Of a stretch of 64,000 nt of DNA, positions 44,071-56,848 are shown one piece after another. This DNA is from Saccharina japonica (lineage: Eukaryota; Sar; Phaeophyceae; Laminariales; Laminariaceae), in assembly GCA_008828725.1 (NCBI GenBank), contig MEHQ01002267.1, positions 19,320 to 83,319 of the forward strand, read 5' to 3'. Each line of letters opens with the position of its first letter. Position 1 is the first letter of the stretch. Made by a program: the position numbers and the translations under genes. The notes beneath the pieces are model-generated. The model ran no database searches and was not told the origin of the DNA. It saw nothing but the letters and a program-made list of their open reading frames with translations.

Positions 44071-47000
44071 TTTGCAATCGATATTGTGCGACACAACACA
44101 TCCGCAGTATGCATACCGAACAGGTGTACAGCAGTCCCATCAACTAATATCCTCCCTGCATGGTGAACAGTATGGCAATAAAGCATCACAAAGCATGGTC
44201 ACACCTCATAGCTGTCACGAAAACCACAAATCATCATCCCGAATCAATGTCATACATTCCAAATTCACGTACCGAAAGTGGACCACAATGTCCCAAAACC
44301 TCAAGCAAATTCGAAGTGCTGAATACCATAAATTCAAGCAAATGAATTCAAATTCAAATACCCAAATCTAAACCATACTGGCTCAAACTTCAACAATCTT
44401 CCAAGACACTCAGCTGCCGAAACTAGGGACATGTGGCCTCGATAATCAGACGGCCATCATCTCGGTGTCAATAGGTCGATACAAGTTTATCCAGTAGTGC
44501 TAACTTCAGAATCACTGCACGTTGCAAGAATCTCAAAACCTGAAACATCCTCAATACAAATCTCAATACCGTACAATGTACAAGGTTCCCCTTCGGGATG
44601 TTGGTCACTTGAAATCCCGGGGGTGTCGCAATGTGAAAATAGATCGCACATGCTTCATAGTTTAATTTTTGGAGCAAACCTGTGGCATAGACTGTACACG
44701 TAGTAGCGACGGCCATTCCTAACGAAACAACTGTCACGAGATGATATCGTATCTGAGGTACAGGCAGTGGGCTCCCGGTGTTAAGAACTTAAGTTTGGTG
44801 TCCAGGCTCAACAACTTGTTTTGTTTCTGAAGTCGATCTAACTATGTTTTGTAGGATTTAAAGTCGATCCCACAGTGGTGCTGTAGTTATCACGGTTGTT
44901 CTGCGCTGTACAGCTGAGTATACAGAAGATAGTTATGACAGAGCTGTTGCCCGACGAGTCCCGCCCCGGTCCTAGATAAGAGTATTCACTCGTACGTGAT
45001 ACATTTTGGCCAGGTACCCTGGTACGCGTTTAGCAGCCGAGTACTCGTCTAAGGGTGCCCGTCGAACAGCTGGATACCCGGGTGCCCTGGGCCTAAATTC
45101 TCGGCGAGTATGAAGTGTTATCCATACCCGTGACGGGTATTAGCGGTTTTGTTGTTTTTAATCGCTGCTGTAAAGCGCGGGTGATATTAAAATCAGTGGG
45201 GGAGGTTTTGCTGGAATCGCATACATCAAACACATACGCATACACAATGAAAGACAGAACACAGCAAAGCAGTACTCGTTGTTCGTAGCTGTCACAACTA
45301 GACCTGCTGGATTCCTCCTGCTACTCGTAGCTGTTTACTACGGGTCCGGCGCACGCACACAGGATACAGCAACAGCCGCCACAAAGGCAACAATCTGGAC
45401 AGCGGCTACTACTGCGTGTTCTGCAGCTTCTTCTGCTGTACTGCTGTGCTGTTCGATAAACGGCGCCTTGGCTGCTCTGTAGTTTGTAGTCAAGACTAGA
45501 GGCATGTACCCGTAAAGTACAGCAGTAGTGCTACTGTACCAAAATACTCGTATTCGTACTTACGTAGATCGGCCTATCGCTCGTACTCGTATTATAGATC
45601 TGTGTATGTGTACTTTACGTAGATTCCAAAATATTGGAACCAAATTACAAATTTTGTTAGTACAAATGCGCCTGTAAATATTCAAGCGTCTCCTACAACT
45701 GCTACTACTGCTGTACGCAGCCCAGACAGAGCAGACGCATGCAACATGGTATCAACTTCTGCAGCACGACGCTTGATGTGTTCCTCGTTCGATACCGGTG
45801 TGGTCCTTGTTTTCTCGTGCATGGTGCGTGCTTTATGTGTTCCGTTCATACGGCGGGTCAAAAACGAACCATCAAAGTTCATACGGATGAAAAAACAGTC
45901 GTACGACAGGGTTTTTAGAGTAGTTGCGAGGCGGTGTCAAGTCGGAACGCCTCCCCTGAGTTATTTGCCATAATTCGCGACTTTGAAGGCCCAGAGCACG
46001 CCCCACGGGCCTCGGCCGGGACCCGCACTTGTGCCGTGGCGTACACGCGGGCCCCCTGCGTGCCCCGCAGCCGATAGCGCGAGAAAAGACCCGCGGCCGG
46101 AGATGAAAAGTGAAATTATTCCGGGAAAATGTCCATTTGGTCGCTATACATATTCACTATTTTAATCAGTAAACAGGCAGAACTTTCAATACCCGCAAAC
46201 CATCAAATAAAAACCACAACCCAACCTTAACTCCACAAGTCCAATCAGAAACTCAATCAAAATCCTCCATTCTCAAATCCTCGTTCAATCAGTCAACCAG
46301 TCAATCAATGTATTTTCCGAACTACCAGAAAAGCCGCCCAGGCCAGCCGGCCAGACCAGATGGTATCTTCATTGAAATCGACTCTGAAACTAAAATAAGA
46401 AATCTCAAATCCTCATTTCATACGGAAACGTAATCTATCCGACCGCGTGCTATGGTTTCAAGCTTACAGCAGTAGTTATTTATGCCAACTTATCATCGGG
46501 GCAACTGATCTCCCCTTGTCACGAGCTGCTGGTATAGCTAAAAACCTTCGAGCGATTTTCCACACAAGGAAATTTGATTCATGACAGGGCGAGAACCCGG
46601 GTGCATGACAAGCTCTGAAGTGTACTATTTTATCACCGAACAACAATGACTCAAGAAAGGCATTTTAACCAACCAATAGTAGTGCGCGGAAAGACAAAAC
46701 CCATTAATATATTCATCAAGATTCGAATGCCGTTATCAGACAGGTGCAAGTGCATATTTCATATCGCCAACAAAGAGCACAGTAACTGCTATATGATTAC
46801 GTAGTTAAAGCACCTACCCCGCTTATACTCCTCCTGTTTCAAGTACGTAGCATGCGTGCTACATAAATAAATGATCAGAACCATCTCGTACCTATAACTG
46901 ATTCGCTACGGAGGGAGAGAGGGAGGGAGGAAGACAAAAAATACAGCAGTCAATCTGAGTCGCCCAAAACATATTTTCACTCTGTATCAATACTACATTC

Positions 47001-48048
47001 CATCGCATATTCATATCATACCACAACGCCCAGGATATTCCAACATCGTACCAACCATGATAACCTTATCTGAGCAGTAGTACGTTCGCATTTGCTTCGT
47101 ACCTGGTGGTACCTATATACCTGGTATAACGAAGTGTTTTATATGTATGCATGGGCATAAAACTGTCCGCACACAGAGCACTACCGTTTGCATCAGGTAC
47201 ACACAAAATAAGCAGCGCAGCAGTATTTGATTTTCTGCAACTCCCCTATCCTACTACTCGTCAACCAACTATTATATCACCAATCTCTACGTGCCAACCC
47301 AAAATTTTGGGGTACAGAGGGAGAGAGGGAAGGAGGGAGGGAGAGGGGGGGCACATTTATCTCTATTGCTGCGGCATTTTTCCGACTAAAAACAAGTACG
47401 AGTCCACTTGCAATTCTCCGCTACTGCTCTTCTCTGGTACCAGGGCACGTATTTAGGTATACGGCCATACGGCCATGAACCGCAAAAGGCACCGTGCGTT
47501 TCTACCTGGTATACTCACAGCAGTACAATAGTACTTCTCGTACAAACAGCAAAAACATCGCGGACAGACAAAACAACCATATGAGCATGTTCCAAGTACC
47601 TTCCCCTGTTGATTACAGGTCCAAGTAAAAGTTACAGCAGAATTGCTGCATGTTGGCTTTTATCGTACGTATACTGATGTGTTGCTATCTGACAAGGTTA
47701 GTACGTGCAGTATGGTAGCACAGCGTTCGAAGCAAAGCACACAACCGAAACATAATAATGTGGGCTCGTCAAGTTCTCGTCACGTGCGTACTCAACCCTA
47801 CCATGCGTGCATCATATATCATCCTCCCCAAGCCCCAAGACAAGTACGTAGTCAACCATCCCGCGTAAAAACCGCAAGACAACAGAACCAACTACTCGTA
47901 TTCAGTATAATAATAGGTGGTCCAAACAAGCCTAACCTACGACACACCTACTATTAATATACCTGAACAGCAGTAGCGGCATCTTCGTACGTATCATCAA
48001 AAACAAGAAAAAGGCAATCAATCAAGCAGCACAAACAAAGCGTACACC
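44071..48048. other. No gene recognised
   Basis: Includes the 44582-44640 block shared with M2, a GC-rich patch at 45970-46110, Pu-rich GGGAGGGAGG runs near 46910-46932 and 47318-47350, and AATCAGTCAA-type short repeats near 46270-46310. No domain-bearing frame. Confidence 0.4.
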
Positions 48049-50240
48049 TCAATCAGGGCTGAACGGGGGGATGAGCCCACCGCCCAGGCGCCACCTCGGC
48101 CCAGCTTCCATGCTGGTCCAAACACAACCTTGCTGTAGGTGGTGCTGTTTGCCGCCGCCCCGCGCCTCTTTGCTCCCCTGCTGCTGCTGCTGCTGCTGCT
48201 CCTCCTCCTCTTGTTTCTCCTCCTCTTCCTCCTCCTTCCGTTGTTCGTATGATAACAGGGCTCCGTGTGCCAGTACCAAACGGTTCGCCACTACCAGGGC
48301 GTGCTGCTCCGCCTCGAGGTCTGCACGCGTACCAACCGCGAGTGGCGGTGGCGGAGGCGGCGGTAGGGGCGGCGGTGGCGGCAGCGGTGGTGGCAACGGC
48401 TGATGCTCCTGCTCCCCGCCCATCCCAACGCCGTCCTCTCCATCTCCTACTCTATGCTCCTCCAGAGACCCCCTTCCACTCGTACATAAAACCATCTCTC
48501 CGACCTCTTTCTCCCTCGCGTGCGACGGTATCTCTCTCGTCACCGCGGGGTGGGTTTCAACGTGGCGCGCAGACAGAGCCACCTGCTCTAGCGCGCCCGG
48601 GCTCACCCAACAAGCCGGCTCAATGGGCACCTTCTCTATCAGGAGCAGTTGCGGCAAGGCCTCCTGCCCATCCTGTGCACTGCTGCCGCTCCGAGAGGTC
48701 TGCTCACCACTTGACTTCTCAGCTTGTTATTTTTCTCTCTCTTCGTCTGCCTTCTTCTCTCCTTCTCCCCTCGTAACTTCCACATCAAATTTGGGAATGG
48801 GTGCAGAGTGGGTATGGTTTACAGCAGTGGTCAACGTGCTTGCGTGGGCCTCCTGCCCTTGTTGCCGCACTGTCGTCCCAACTGCTGTTGTCCTTCTCTG
48901 CTCTGCCGCCGTCCTCTCCAAATCAGCGCGCTGGGCCTCGCTCGGCGTGGCACGCAGCTTCGCTATCATCTTCCTCCGAAGGGCTGCCAGCTTCGCTGCT
49001 GCTAACTCTCTCCTCATCTCCTCCACCTGCTCGCGAAGGGCTGCTACCTGCATCACAGTGTCTGCAGCCCCATCCATCGCGTCGTCATGCTGCTGCTGCT
49101 GCTCCGGCTGCTGCTGCTGCTGCTGCCGCTGCTCGCCTGCGTTGCTCGTGCCTCGAGCAGCAAGCGGCTCCACCAGCGCCGGCTCACATCTGGCAAAGGC
49201 GGCACGCTGTTGCTGCGACCGTATCTAATGGATTACTTCCTGCCGCCACTTGAACTGGTGCTGAGCCGAGTTGATCCGAAAATCCACCTCGTTGAGACGA
49301 GCCCTCTCGCTCGCAAGCACGGCAACCCGTCCAGTACGCGCAGCCCAAGCTTCATAGTTCACGATGCGTTGAACCAGGACGAAGCGCTCGGCACACAGCT
49401 TGTCGGCAACTCCCATCAGCTGCACCGTCTTCCATCTTTCAAATTCCGCGGCATCCATCTCGACGTGAAAGAAGCCACCCTCGCACTGCCTGATACCCTA
49501 AGCAACCCGAGATCATAAGCGACAATGACTCGCTATAGCGTGTTGATACGACCTCAAGCGCATGGCGGGCACTGACACAGCCGGGCAGGGTCAGGGTGAT
49601 GGAGCACTCCTCATGTAGACATAAACCACGTAGTTAAGTATATATATATTTGAAAATTTTAAAAAACAACAGCTATGAGCTCGAGGATTTCGTCGAAGCT
49701 CATATTTGCTAGCTGAGTGTAATACTTCGATCGCGCGTACTTACGGATTTTTTATGTCCTCATGTAGGGTGTACATCCCGTATGAGGGGGACACAATCTG
49801 AGGCTGTAGGATTTAGGAGGTGTGCGTCTATTTGTGGGGGGAGAAAAAATAAATCAATTAAAATAAATTAAACTTAAAATTAAAATCAAACTGTCTGAAA
49901 TACACATATCAGGTATACTTATATTGTTCCGACGAGTTGACGTGATAGAGTGGGTCTACTATTAGTAGCGTAAGCCACCTGTCGTCGTTATATATCTGTA
50001 TGGGGTATTTTTATCGTGCGTACTCTGGTTTTTATGTTTACTATTTATTTGTTTTTGATATATATTATCGTCCCTCGCAGGCCACCATCGAGGCGAGTCC
50101 GCGCAGGTCAAGTCAAGGGGGAGAAACCAGGCACTCATTTATACCTCAATAAAGCCTCACCAAGTATTTGAACTCCCCAATATATGTAACCGCCATCGTA
50201 ACTGCTGTATCGAGTACAAGCACAATCAATACACCACTAC
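48049..50240 (-). mobile_element. Repeat family R1, copy B, broken
   Basis: Minus-strand copy with its head at 49650-49500 (GAGTGCTCCATCACCCTGAC, CGCTATAGCGAGTC). It encodes a family protein in pieces: an N-terminal part near 49.4-49.2 kb (MDAAEFERWKTVQ), a Gln-rich coiled-coil part near 49.2-48.7 kb with VAALREQVEEMRRELAAAKL, and a Pro- and Glu/Gln-rich part near 48.6-48.05 kb. The copy is broken in a few places. It is treated as a fossil of unknown class, since a gag-like origin is possible. A ~450-bp segment (49655-50100) absent from copy C separates the head from the shared block at 50100-50240. Confidence 0.6.
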
Positions 50241-51000
50241 GGATAACCACTCTCATTACGGTTTCAGATTGCGCACAACATCCGAGCTGATGATACAGCA
50301 GAAGCCAAATTTCTATATACAATTCATGCCCATAGCATCTGCATTTAACAACGCAGTTCCCGACAAGGGGAAACGCACCCCTATCCTGAGGACACACGCA
50401 TACTATTAATGAAATACAAAAACGCGTAAGGCAACCACCCTATACACCAAAACATAGATGATGCACCCAACGGTGTCCACTGTACAATAGATATCACGAA
50501 AAGTGTCCCGCGCAAAACTCCCAGCAAGAGACACACTCAACATTATAAATGACACGACCAGCGGCACCCCGAGCATCATAACAACATAAACATAACCGAC
50601 GCGGCTAGCCCCCACCGCAACTGCGCAATCTACGGCACCCGGGCGCGTGAACCGCGCCCACCAAGTACGTCACACGAACAGCAACAAAAACGCAACGTTG
50701 CCGCGACCAGTAAAGACCCCCCTACACTGACTCCCTCAAAAGCACGGGCGGGTAGGTGGGAATTCAAACTAGTCCGTACCCCACCTTGTACCTGTATCGC
50801 TACCCTGCTTCGCTGCGGGCTTGGCTCGCGAGTCGACGATACAAACTATCCCAGGTGGGTACGACGAACAGGCTACTCGAGTACAGATAAACCGTACTCA
50901 TCTGATTGGTTAAAGTTCTCCCGTACATGCAAAACACATATTCTCTCGTACCTCGATAATATAACGATATGCATTTTGCTTTCGAAGTTGCATAATATTA
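50241..51000. other. No gene recognised; possible Helitron end
   Basis: AT-rich to mixed. On the minus strand CTAG at 50772-50769 is followed by T and preceded by a weak CCCGC/GCAGGG stem about 27 nt away. This could be the 3' end of H4, but the spacing is too long for confidence. Confidence 0.3.
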
Positions 51001-51286
51001 GTTCGCACCCCCCGCTCGGAGCAAGGGGGTAGAGAGAGTGGCAAGACCCCCAGGGTTGCTCCATGCGCAACCCCCCGCTAGCATCCGTAAACTCGAGCCA
51101 ACTCCAAAGCCCAACCGGCATGTCGACTCGCGACGCCGGCCTCCAACCTTGGGTTGGTTCTATTTACGGACGCCTCCCTGCGGCCTCACCCCCCCCCCTT
51201 TTCTACTTCACGGGACACGCACATCAACCCAACTTCTCTTTGCGTCCCCCTTTTCCCAAAACGACGCTTGCCGCCACGAGTTACGG

Positions 51287-53590
51287 CTACTTGCTCCCAA
51301 CCGGTTTTTGGGGAGAGTTGACTCGTCCCCACTCTGTACCCTGCCCCGGCTGGGTACCGTTACTCCGCCCTTCCCGGGCCATAACATCAGCTACCCAACA
51401 GGCATCCTTCCCGTGACTACGAACATACGCCTTGTACGCATCGGACGCCCACCGGCCCTCACGCTGCAAGACCTCTGGTGTAGCACCCCCCGCCGACAAG
51501 TGAGTTGCGCCCCCAATCCGTAGGGAGTGCAGGGCGTACTCCTCCGCACGCACGCCCGCCAACGCAACCACTGTCCGCAACGCAGCAGTAGCTTGCTGCT
51601 GCGTCCACATGGACCATCTGCCATTGCCAGCACCAAACGCAACCAGGGGGGCAGACGGAGGGAGGAACAGATAACAAGACATCAGCTCGATCATGAGATC
51701 GACGGCATTGCCGCCGACGCCAACGGGCCTCGGCGGTCCCCCCCGCACACGCGTCAAAACAGCCCCCTTTCGCATCTGATCCCCCTTAGAACCGCGAAAC
51801 CGAACCTCGACGCGGTCCGCGGCCGACCACGGTGCCAAAACAAGCTGAACTCTCCCACGAAAGAAAGCAACGTCAGCCCGCCGCAAACAATACGTCTCGT
51901 GAACACGTGTCCGAGTCTCCGCACACATTTCCGACGCGCGCGTCAAGAAACAAAACGACGCACACAAAGCAAGCCACAGCACGCGACCCCCCGTACCCCA
52001 CGACGGAACCAAAGTCTCGCCAGCAAGCAACATCATCCACGACACGGGCCGGCGCACGGTTGCCTGATGGCCCACGTCGGCGTGCGAACGAGCAGCCCAG
52101 CCCCTTTGAGGGCGCTGGCGAGAACGAGATGGGTGGTATCAAGCTCGAAACCACGCGAAATACGATGGAAGAACTTGATGGGCGACAAATGACTCTCGAT
52201 GGTCGACGGCCGCAATTTCATGGTAGCGAAAGAGTACGCCACGTACTCGGAACAGTTGCCACACATTAAACATACCATCACTGCAATGCCGAAGGAGAGG
52301 GGGTACCCACAACGTACCCGGAATTCTACCCACGCGCCAAAATTCCCCTGATAAGTGCGTTCAGACGAGAGCGCAACGGCGTGTCGCATGAGCTCGAGGC
52401 CAACACCGAAGCACAAAGAGCCGTGCCGGCGTCCCCCCAAGTCCCGCATCTGCCACGGAACGTCGGGGCGAACGGTGCGTAAGTTATCCAGAACAGAGGC
52501 GCGATCCCAGCGTGAGATACCATCGGCGGCAACGTTATGAATACCCCGCACATGCAAAGCGTCGAAGTGCCAACGTGAGGACACTTCGAGTACCCCAAGG
52601 AGGCGCATCAGGGCACCGGACCGCTGTTCCTTCCCCCCGCGACACCGCCGCACCCACTGCACGGCGGCTTCATTGTCACCACGCAACAACACACAGTCTC
52701 CCATCGCAGATGGTCGCTCTGCACACGAAGACACGAGAACCCACGCCGAAACGACCATACCTAATAGTTCAAGAACACTGATAGACAGGTCGTTTTTGCC
52801 CGCGACAGACCGACTCGAACCGCAAAAACGGGACCGCTCCTGGGCGGTCAGATCATACCGCCAGTACGCACGGGTCTCAAGGCAAAACCCCCCGACAGCA
52901 ATTTTGGAAGCGTCCGAAAACAGAGTACGCTGCGCCGGGCGCTCAAGTAGATGATACATCGGCGCCGACAAGATACCCCCGCGCGCGTCAAAGCATTCGT
53001 CGACAAACCAACGCCAAAACTCGAGGTCCCCGTGGAACTCAGACCCCAGGACGAGACGCCGCCCGGGGTTGGCCAAACGAAAAGCGAAGTCCACCCCCGC
53101 GGCGATGCGTGGCATACCAACGGAGGCCAGCAAACGCTGCACGAAGAACGACCCCGGACGCACGGCGAACGAGACGTGTATGAGGAAACCAGCAAGTTGC
53201 GACACCTGCCTCGCCGAGGCAGAGGCTCGAGACGGGCCACTCGGCGAGAAGAGAGCGCAGCTTGAGACGCTTATGGCACGGCAGCGTCACCGTAAGCGTC
53301 TCCGTGTCGATGATCCAGCCCAGTACCTCGAGCCGCGTGTCCCAGGCAGTGATATTTCTGGCCGACAAAAGGGAGGGGATCAGACACACCGCGCTCCCTC
53401 AACAAGCGGAACTGGTCGGACGCCAAAGACTGCACCGCTCGCAGGCAGCGGCGACCGTCCGGCCACCATTGCACCTCGACGAGAATACCGTCGTCAACGT
53501 AGTATCGCACGAAGAAGTAGTGGTGCCGCCCGTACCAGAGACGGGACGACAACCACGCGGGAGCGACGCGACAGGAGCCGATGGAAGGAT
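51287..53590 (-). mobile_element. Fossil DIRS-type retroelement (RT end, RNase H, tyrosine recombinase)
   Basis: On the minus strand, in order: the last part of a reverse transcriptase (YYVDDGI near 53.5 kb, LGWIIDTETLTVTLP near 53.3 kb), an RNase H domain (SDASKIAVGGF, LLRGDNEAAVQW, HVRGIHNVAADGISRW) at ~53.0-52.4 kb, and a tyrosine recombinase at ~52.3-51.3 kb (TRASEM, HSLRIGGATH, GRWASDAYKAYVR). RT, RNase H and tyrosine recombinase in this order define DIRS-like elements, which integrate with a recombinase and not a DDE integrase. Only the downstream half is present. It is broken, with about two to four breaks; the long readable stretches suggest moderate age. No terminal repeats were identified. 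Its upstream side abuts Helitron H4 repeats. Confidence 0.85.
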
Positions 53591-54205
53591 TTCTGACTCG
53601 GGGACGGGAAGTTATCATCCCTGGGTGCGGCGGGACTTCGATGTTGCCGCGAGGGGCAACTCTCGCCGCACGCTGGCTCTATGAGGGCCAGGCAACCGTA
53701 AATTTGTAGTTTTTCCCGTGGTATTGGGGTTTCCACACATTGTGAGGCGGTATCGATCCGGGGGATGTCCGTTTGCGTCCCCGGGTCGTTGGAGTTGTAC
53801 ATGTATAGAAGGATTTATGACCCGCGGATGGGAACTTATCGTCCCCGGGTGCCGCTGGCCCCCTGAGCCTCAGCCAATCAGTGACCAGCTGATGGGGGTG
53901 GGGTTTCCATACCGTGCGGGGCAGTGTCGACCCGGGAAATCGCCGTTTTTGTCCCCGGTTGGTCGGAGTTGTAGAGATTTGGATGAAATTTTGATCCGGG
54001 GATGGAAGCCTATCCTCTCCGGGTTCGGCGTAACCTCGGTGGCTTGTTTCAGCACCGATGTTCTAGAAAGAGCCAGCAGCTACTGGCATGGATTTGGGAA
54101 CCAATCAGCTGCCAGAATAGTAATCCAAAAATTGGAAGTCAGCAGGTAGGCTTGCTAGATGACTGCCAGAACTGCGTCGGGATTGCGCCACGGCCAGGGG
54201 GCACG

Positions 54206-55127
54206 TCTAAAATCAAGCGGGACAGTAAACGCCAGCTATGTACTAATAAAATCGCTTTATTACCGGGAGCCACGCCAGCTATCTACCAATTAAATAGCTG
54301 TATCAACGGGAGCCACGCCAGCCAGATGGCGAAATCACGCCGCACACCAACAAGCCCACAGCACGAAAACACCGTATCACTCACCTGACAGCCATGCGAC
54401 GATTGACTTTCGATCTCGACAAATACTCAACCCACGATTAACCCACTTCGTACCGGGCAAGGCCAGTGAATGTACATAACGATCTCGAAGGTATCATTGC
54501 GATCCGTAGTCTAGGAGACGAGAGGTTGCCTGCCGCGTCCTATGGTCTTCGTCTAAAGCTTCACAAAGTTCTGTTTTTGGCCATCGGAGAGGAATCGAGA
54601 GTTTTTTCGTCTGTTTCCAACACATTGGCTGCCAAATACATTTTTATCAGATGCGTGGCCGGCGCCCGCCACATACTATCCACCGAGAGGGGAGCACTGT
54701 GACACTAGGGTGGGTCGGAGCCTCTAACCAGCGCGATCTGTTCAGATTTCATGACGCAGTCGCTGGATTTGTCGATCGATGTCAAACGTGAAAAACGGTC
54801 TATTTCTTGCGATCAGCGAGTGATCAAGATTTGTTGTCTGTTTTCTACGCACCAGCGGTGGAATGTTTTTTTACCAGACGCCTGACCGGCCCACGCCACG
54901 TATCATCGATCAAGGCGTGAGCACTGTGACACTAGGGTGGGTCGGAAACCTTAACCAGCATGATCCGTTCAGAGTTCATGACGGGGTCGTTGGGTTTGTC
55001 GACCGATGTCCACCGAGGATTCTCATAAAAGAGTTGTCTCCGAGCCTGCCAGAACAGGAGTTTCAAGAGTATTGCGCGGGCTTCGCCCGCGTAATTAAAC
55101 TCCGCCGGAGCTGTCCCGTAGTATTAT
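54206..55127 (+). mobile_element. Possible Helentron-like insertion in H4
   Basis: H2 is continuous across this point, so ~920 bp were gained in H4. The segment begins TCTAAAATCAAG and carries CGGGACAG at 54218-54225 and its inverse CTGTCCCG at 55111-55118. Near its right end is a GCGCGGGC/GCCCGCG hairpin (55075-55092). Subterminal inverted repeats plus a 3' hairpin fit Helentron-type elements. No protein is recognised. Confidence 0.45.
54560..55015. repeat. 220-bp direct duplication
   Basis: 54690-54790 and 54918-55015 share GAGCACTGTGACACTAGGGT, GGGTCGGA, TTCATGACG and TTTGTCGA.CGATGTC, with weaker similarity upstream. It lies inside the insertion in H4. Confidence 0.75.
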
Positions 55128-55319
55128 AATTTTGCCTGCTCGGCGCGGCATGGGACCCGGTGTTCTACGGGTTGTGGCACCGAACCTCCCTACGCATGGG
55201 GCAAGGTGGGGCTGAACCGCTCTGGATAGCTCTACGTACTCAATTGCAGACGGACAGACAGAATAGCAGCTTTTATATAACAAGATGTTAGGCGTCAGGG
55301 GGAAAAAATCGTAACATTA

Positions 55320-56110
55320 CGTTACTACGTTATCTAGTTTCCGGATTTTGCGATAACATATTGGTAGTGTGTTACGGTATTGGCGGGCGATCGCATAATA
55401 TTTTGTTAGAGTATTACCTTGATCCCGTGATGACCGCAGTATATGTGTTACGGTGTTAGGGTGGGCAGCCCATAGCGAGTAACACTACGTTAGTGTGTTA
55501 GCGGAATTCCTAGTTGCCATCGTAACACACGTTATAGGGATAACGTACATGGTCAATGAAGCGTTAACAAAAAATGTTACCGTGATATCGATATCAGCCC
55601 GTAGCGAGTAACGTTATGCTAGTGTGTCAGCCGAATTCTTACTTGCTGCCGTAACGTACTTAGACGGATAACGTACATGGTCCATTAACCGCTTACATAA
55701 CACTATGTTAGTGTGTAAGCGGAATTAGCAATATTATATTACGTGAACATTGTGTTACCGTGTTAGCGACACCAGCCCGTAGCGAGTAACAGTTAGCATG
55801 TTACCTTACTCTTACTTGCTACCTTAGCACACTTTGGACGGATAACGTACATGGCCAATTAAACGCTTACATAACACTATGTTAGAAGTGTGTTAGCGGA
55901 ATTCTCAGTGGGTATCCTAACACACGTTAGAGGGATAACAGGTATATAGCCAATAAAACGTTGACATCATATGTTACCGTAGCAGCGGCAGCAGCAGTCC
56001 GTATCGAGCGACGTTGTGTAAGCGTGTTAGCAGAAGTCTTGCTACCATTACACATGTCAAACGGATAGCGTACATAACCAACTAAACGCTAACAGTATGT
56101 TAATGGGCAT
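55320..56110. repeat. Degenerate satellite, period about 130-170 bp
   Basis: Recurring anchors: GCCCGTAGCGAGTAAC and variants near 55470, 55598, 55773 and 56000; GGATAACGTACATGG and variants near 55537, 55676, 55841, 55931 and 56061; plus many GTGTTAGC/GTTAACAC words. About five irregular units. No coding content. Confidence 0.75.
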
Positions 56111-56848
56111 GTGTTTGTTGAGTTCTACCGAACGAAACCCAACTCTACGTACGAGTAGGCAAAACAATTCTAACCACAGCAACGTTTGGGCCGTGTCCCT
56201 TAGGCATGTGCTGCAGGTGGTATCGCCAGGCCCACCCTCGTACTGATGAGGGGACGAAGAAGCTCTGCTGCTGTAGATATCGCACAGCAGTAGGAATGGT
56301 GGCACCTGTGCCACGAGAAGATCTGTTGTGGACACGTACGAATTACAGGTGCAGATTTTTCGTCTTCAAATTATGCCGAATATCAATACCGCGTTGGGGG
56401 ACCAGGAGACACACAACAGATTGAATACGTGGTTCAAGGGTTAGACCGACAAGCCGAGAGTACAGCGACGATTACCCTGGCCTCGTGTGTCCTATACTGA
56501 TGCTTGCTGCTGTTCTGCTGCTGTTGTTGCTGCCGCCGCCACGGCTGCTGCTGCTCTATGCTGACGATGTGTTTTTCTTTTAAAAGAAGAACCCAAACAG
56601 CATGTATACGTAGATAGACGTTCATTGCAGATTTCCCCCAGCGTGATGCATTGCAGATTTTACTACTGCAGGTACTGAGGTCGCGCCTCATTACCACTAA
56701 TTACTACCAGGTATGTAGTAACTGTGTTGGGATGTCAGCAACATTGGATAACACGGCTACATTTTGCTACTCCGCGACACCGCTTTTCCCCTAACACAGG
56801 TAACACATGTTAGATCTCGGGAAGATCCAAAGGGTAACGTAGTATCAT
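56111..56848. other. No gene recognised
   Basis: Mixed sequence with a CTG-rich patch (56515-56555). Nothing recognised. Confidence 0.4.

Larger units (their letters stand above)
53591..55285 (-). mobile_element. Helitron H4 (5' part), minus strand
   Basis: Reading down from 55285: A|TCTTGTTATATAAAAGCTGC, CTGTCTG units, then the GGTTCAGCCCCACCTTGCCC block as in H1-H3, then the H2-specific block AATCCCGACGCAGTTCTGGC, and then about three of the same tandem units as H2 (53591-54060). It has a ~920-bp extra element (54206-55127) that H2 lacks. Beyond the tandem units lies the DIRS fossil. The true 3' end is not settled; 50769 is a weak candidate. Confidence 0.75.
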
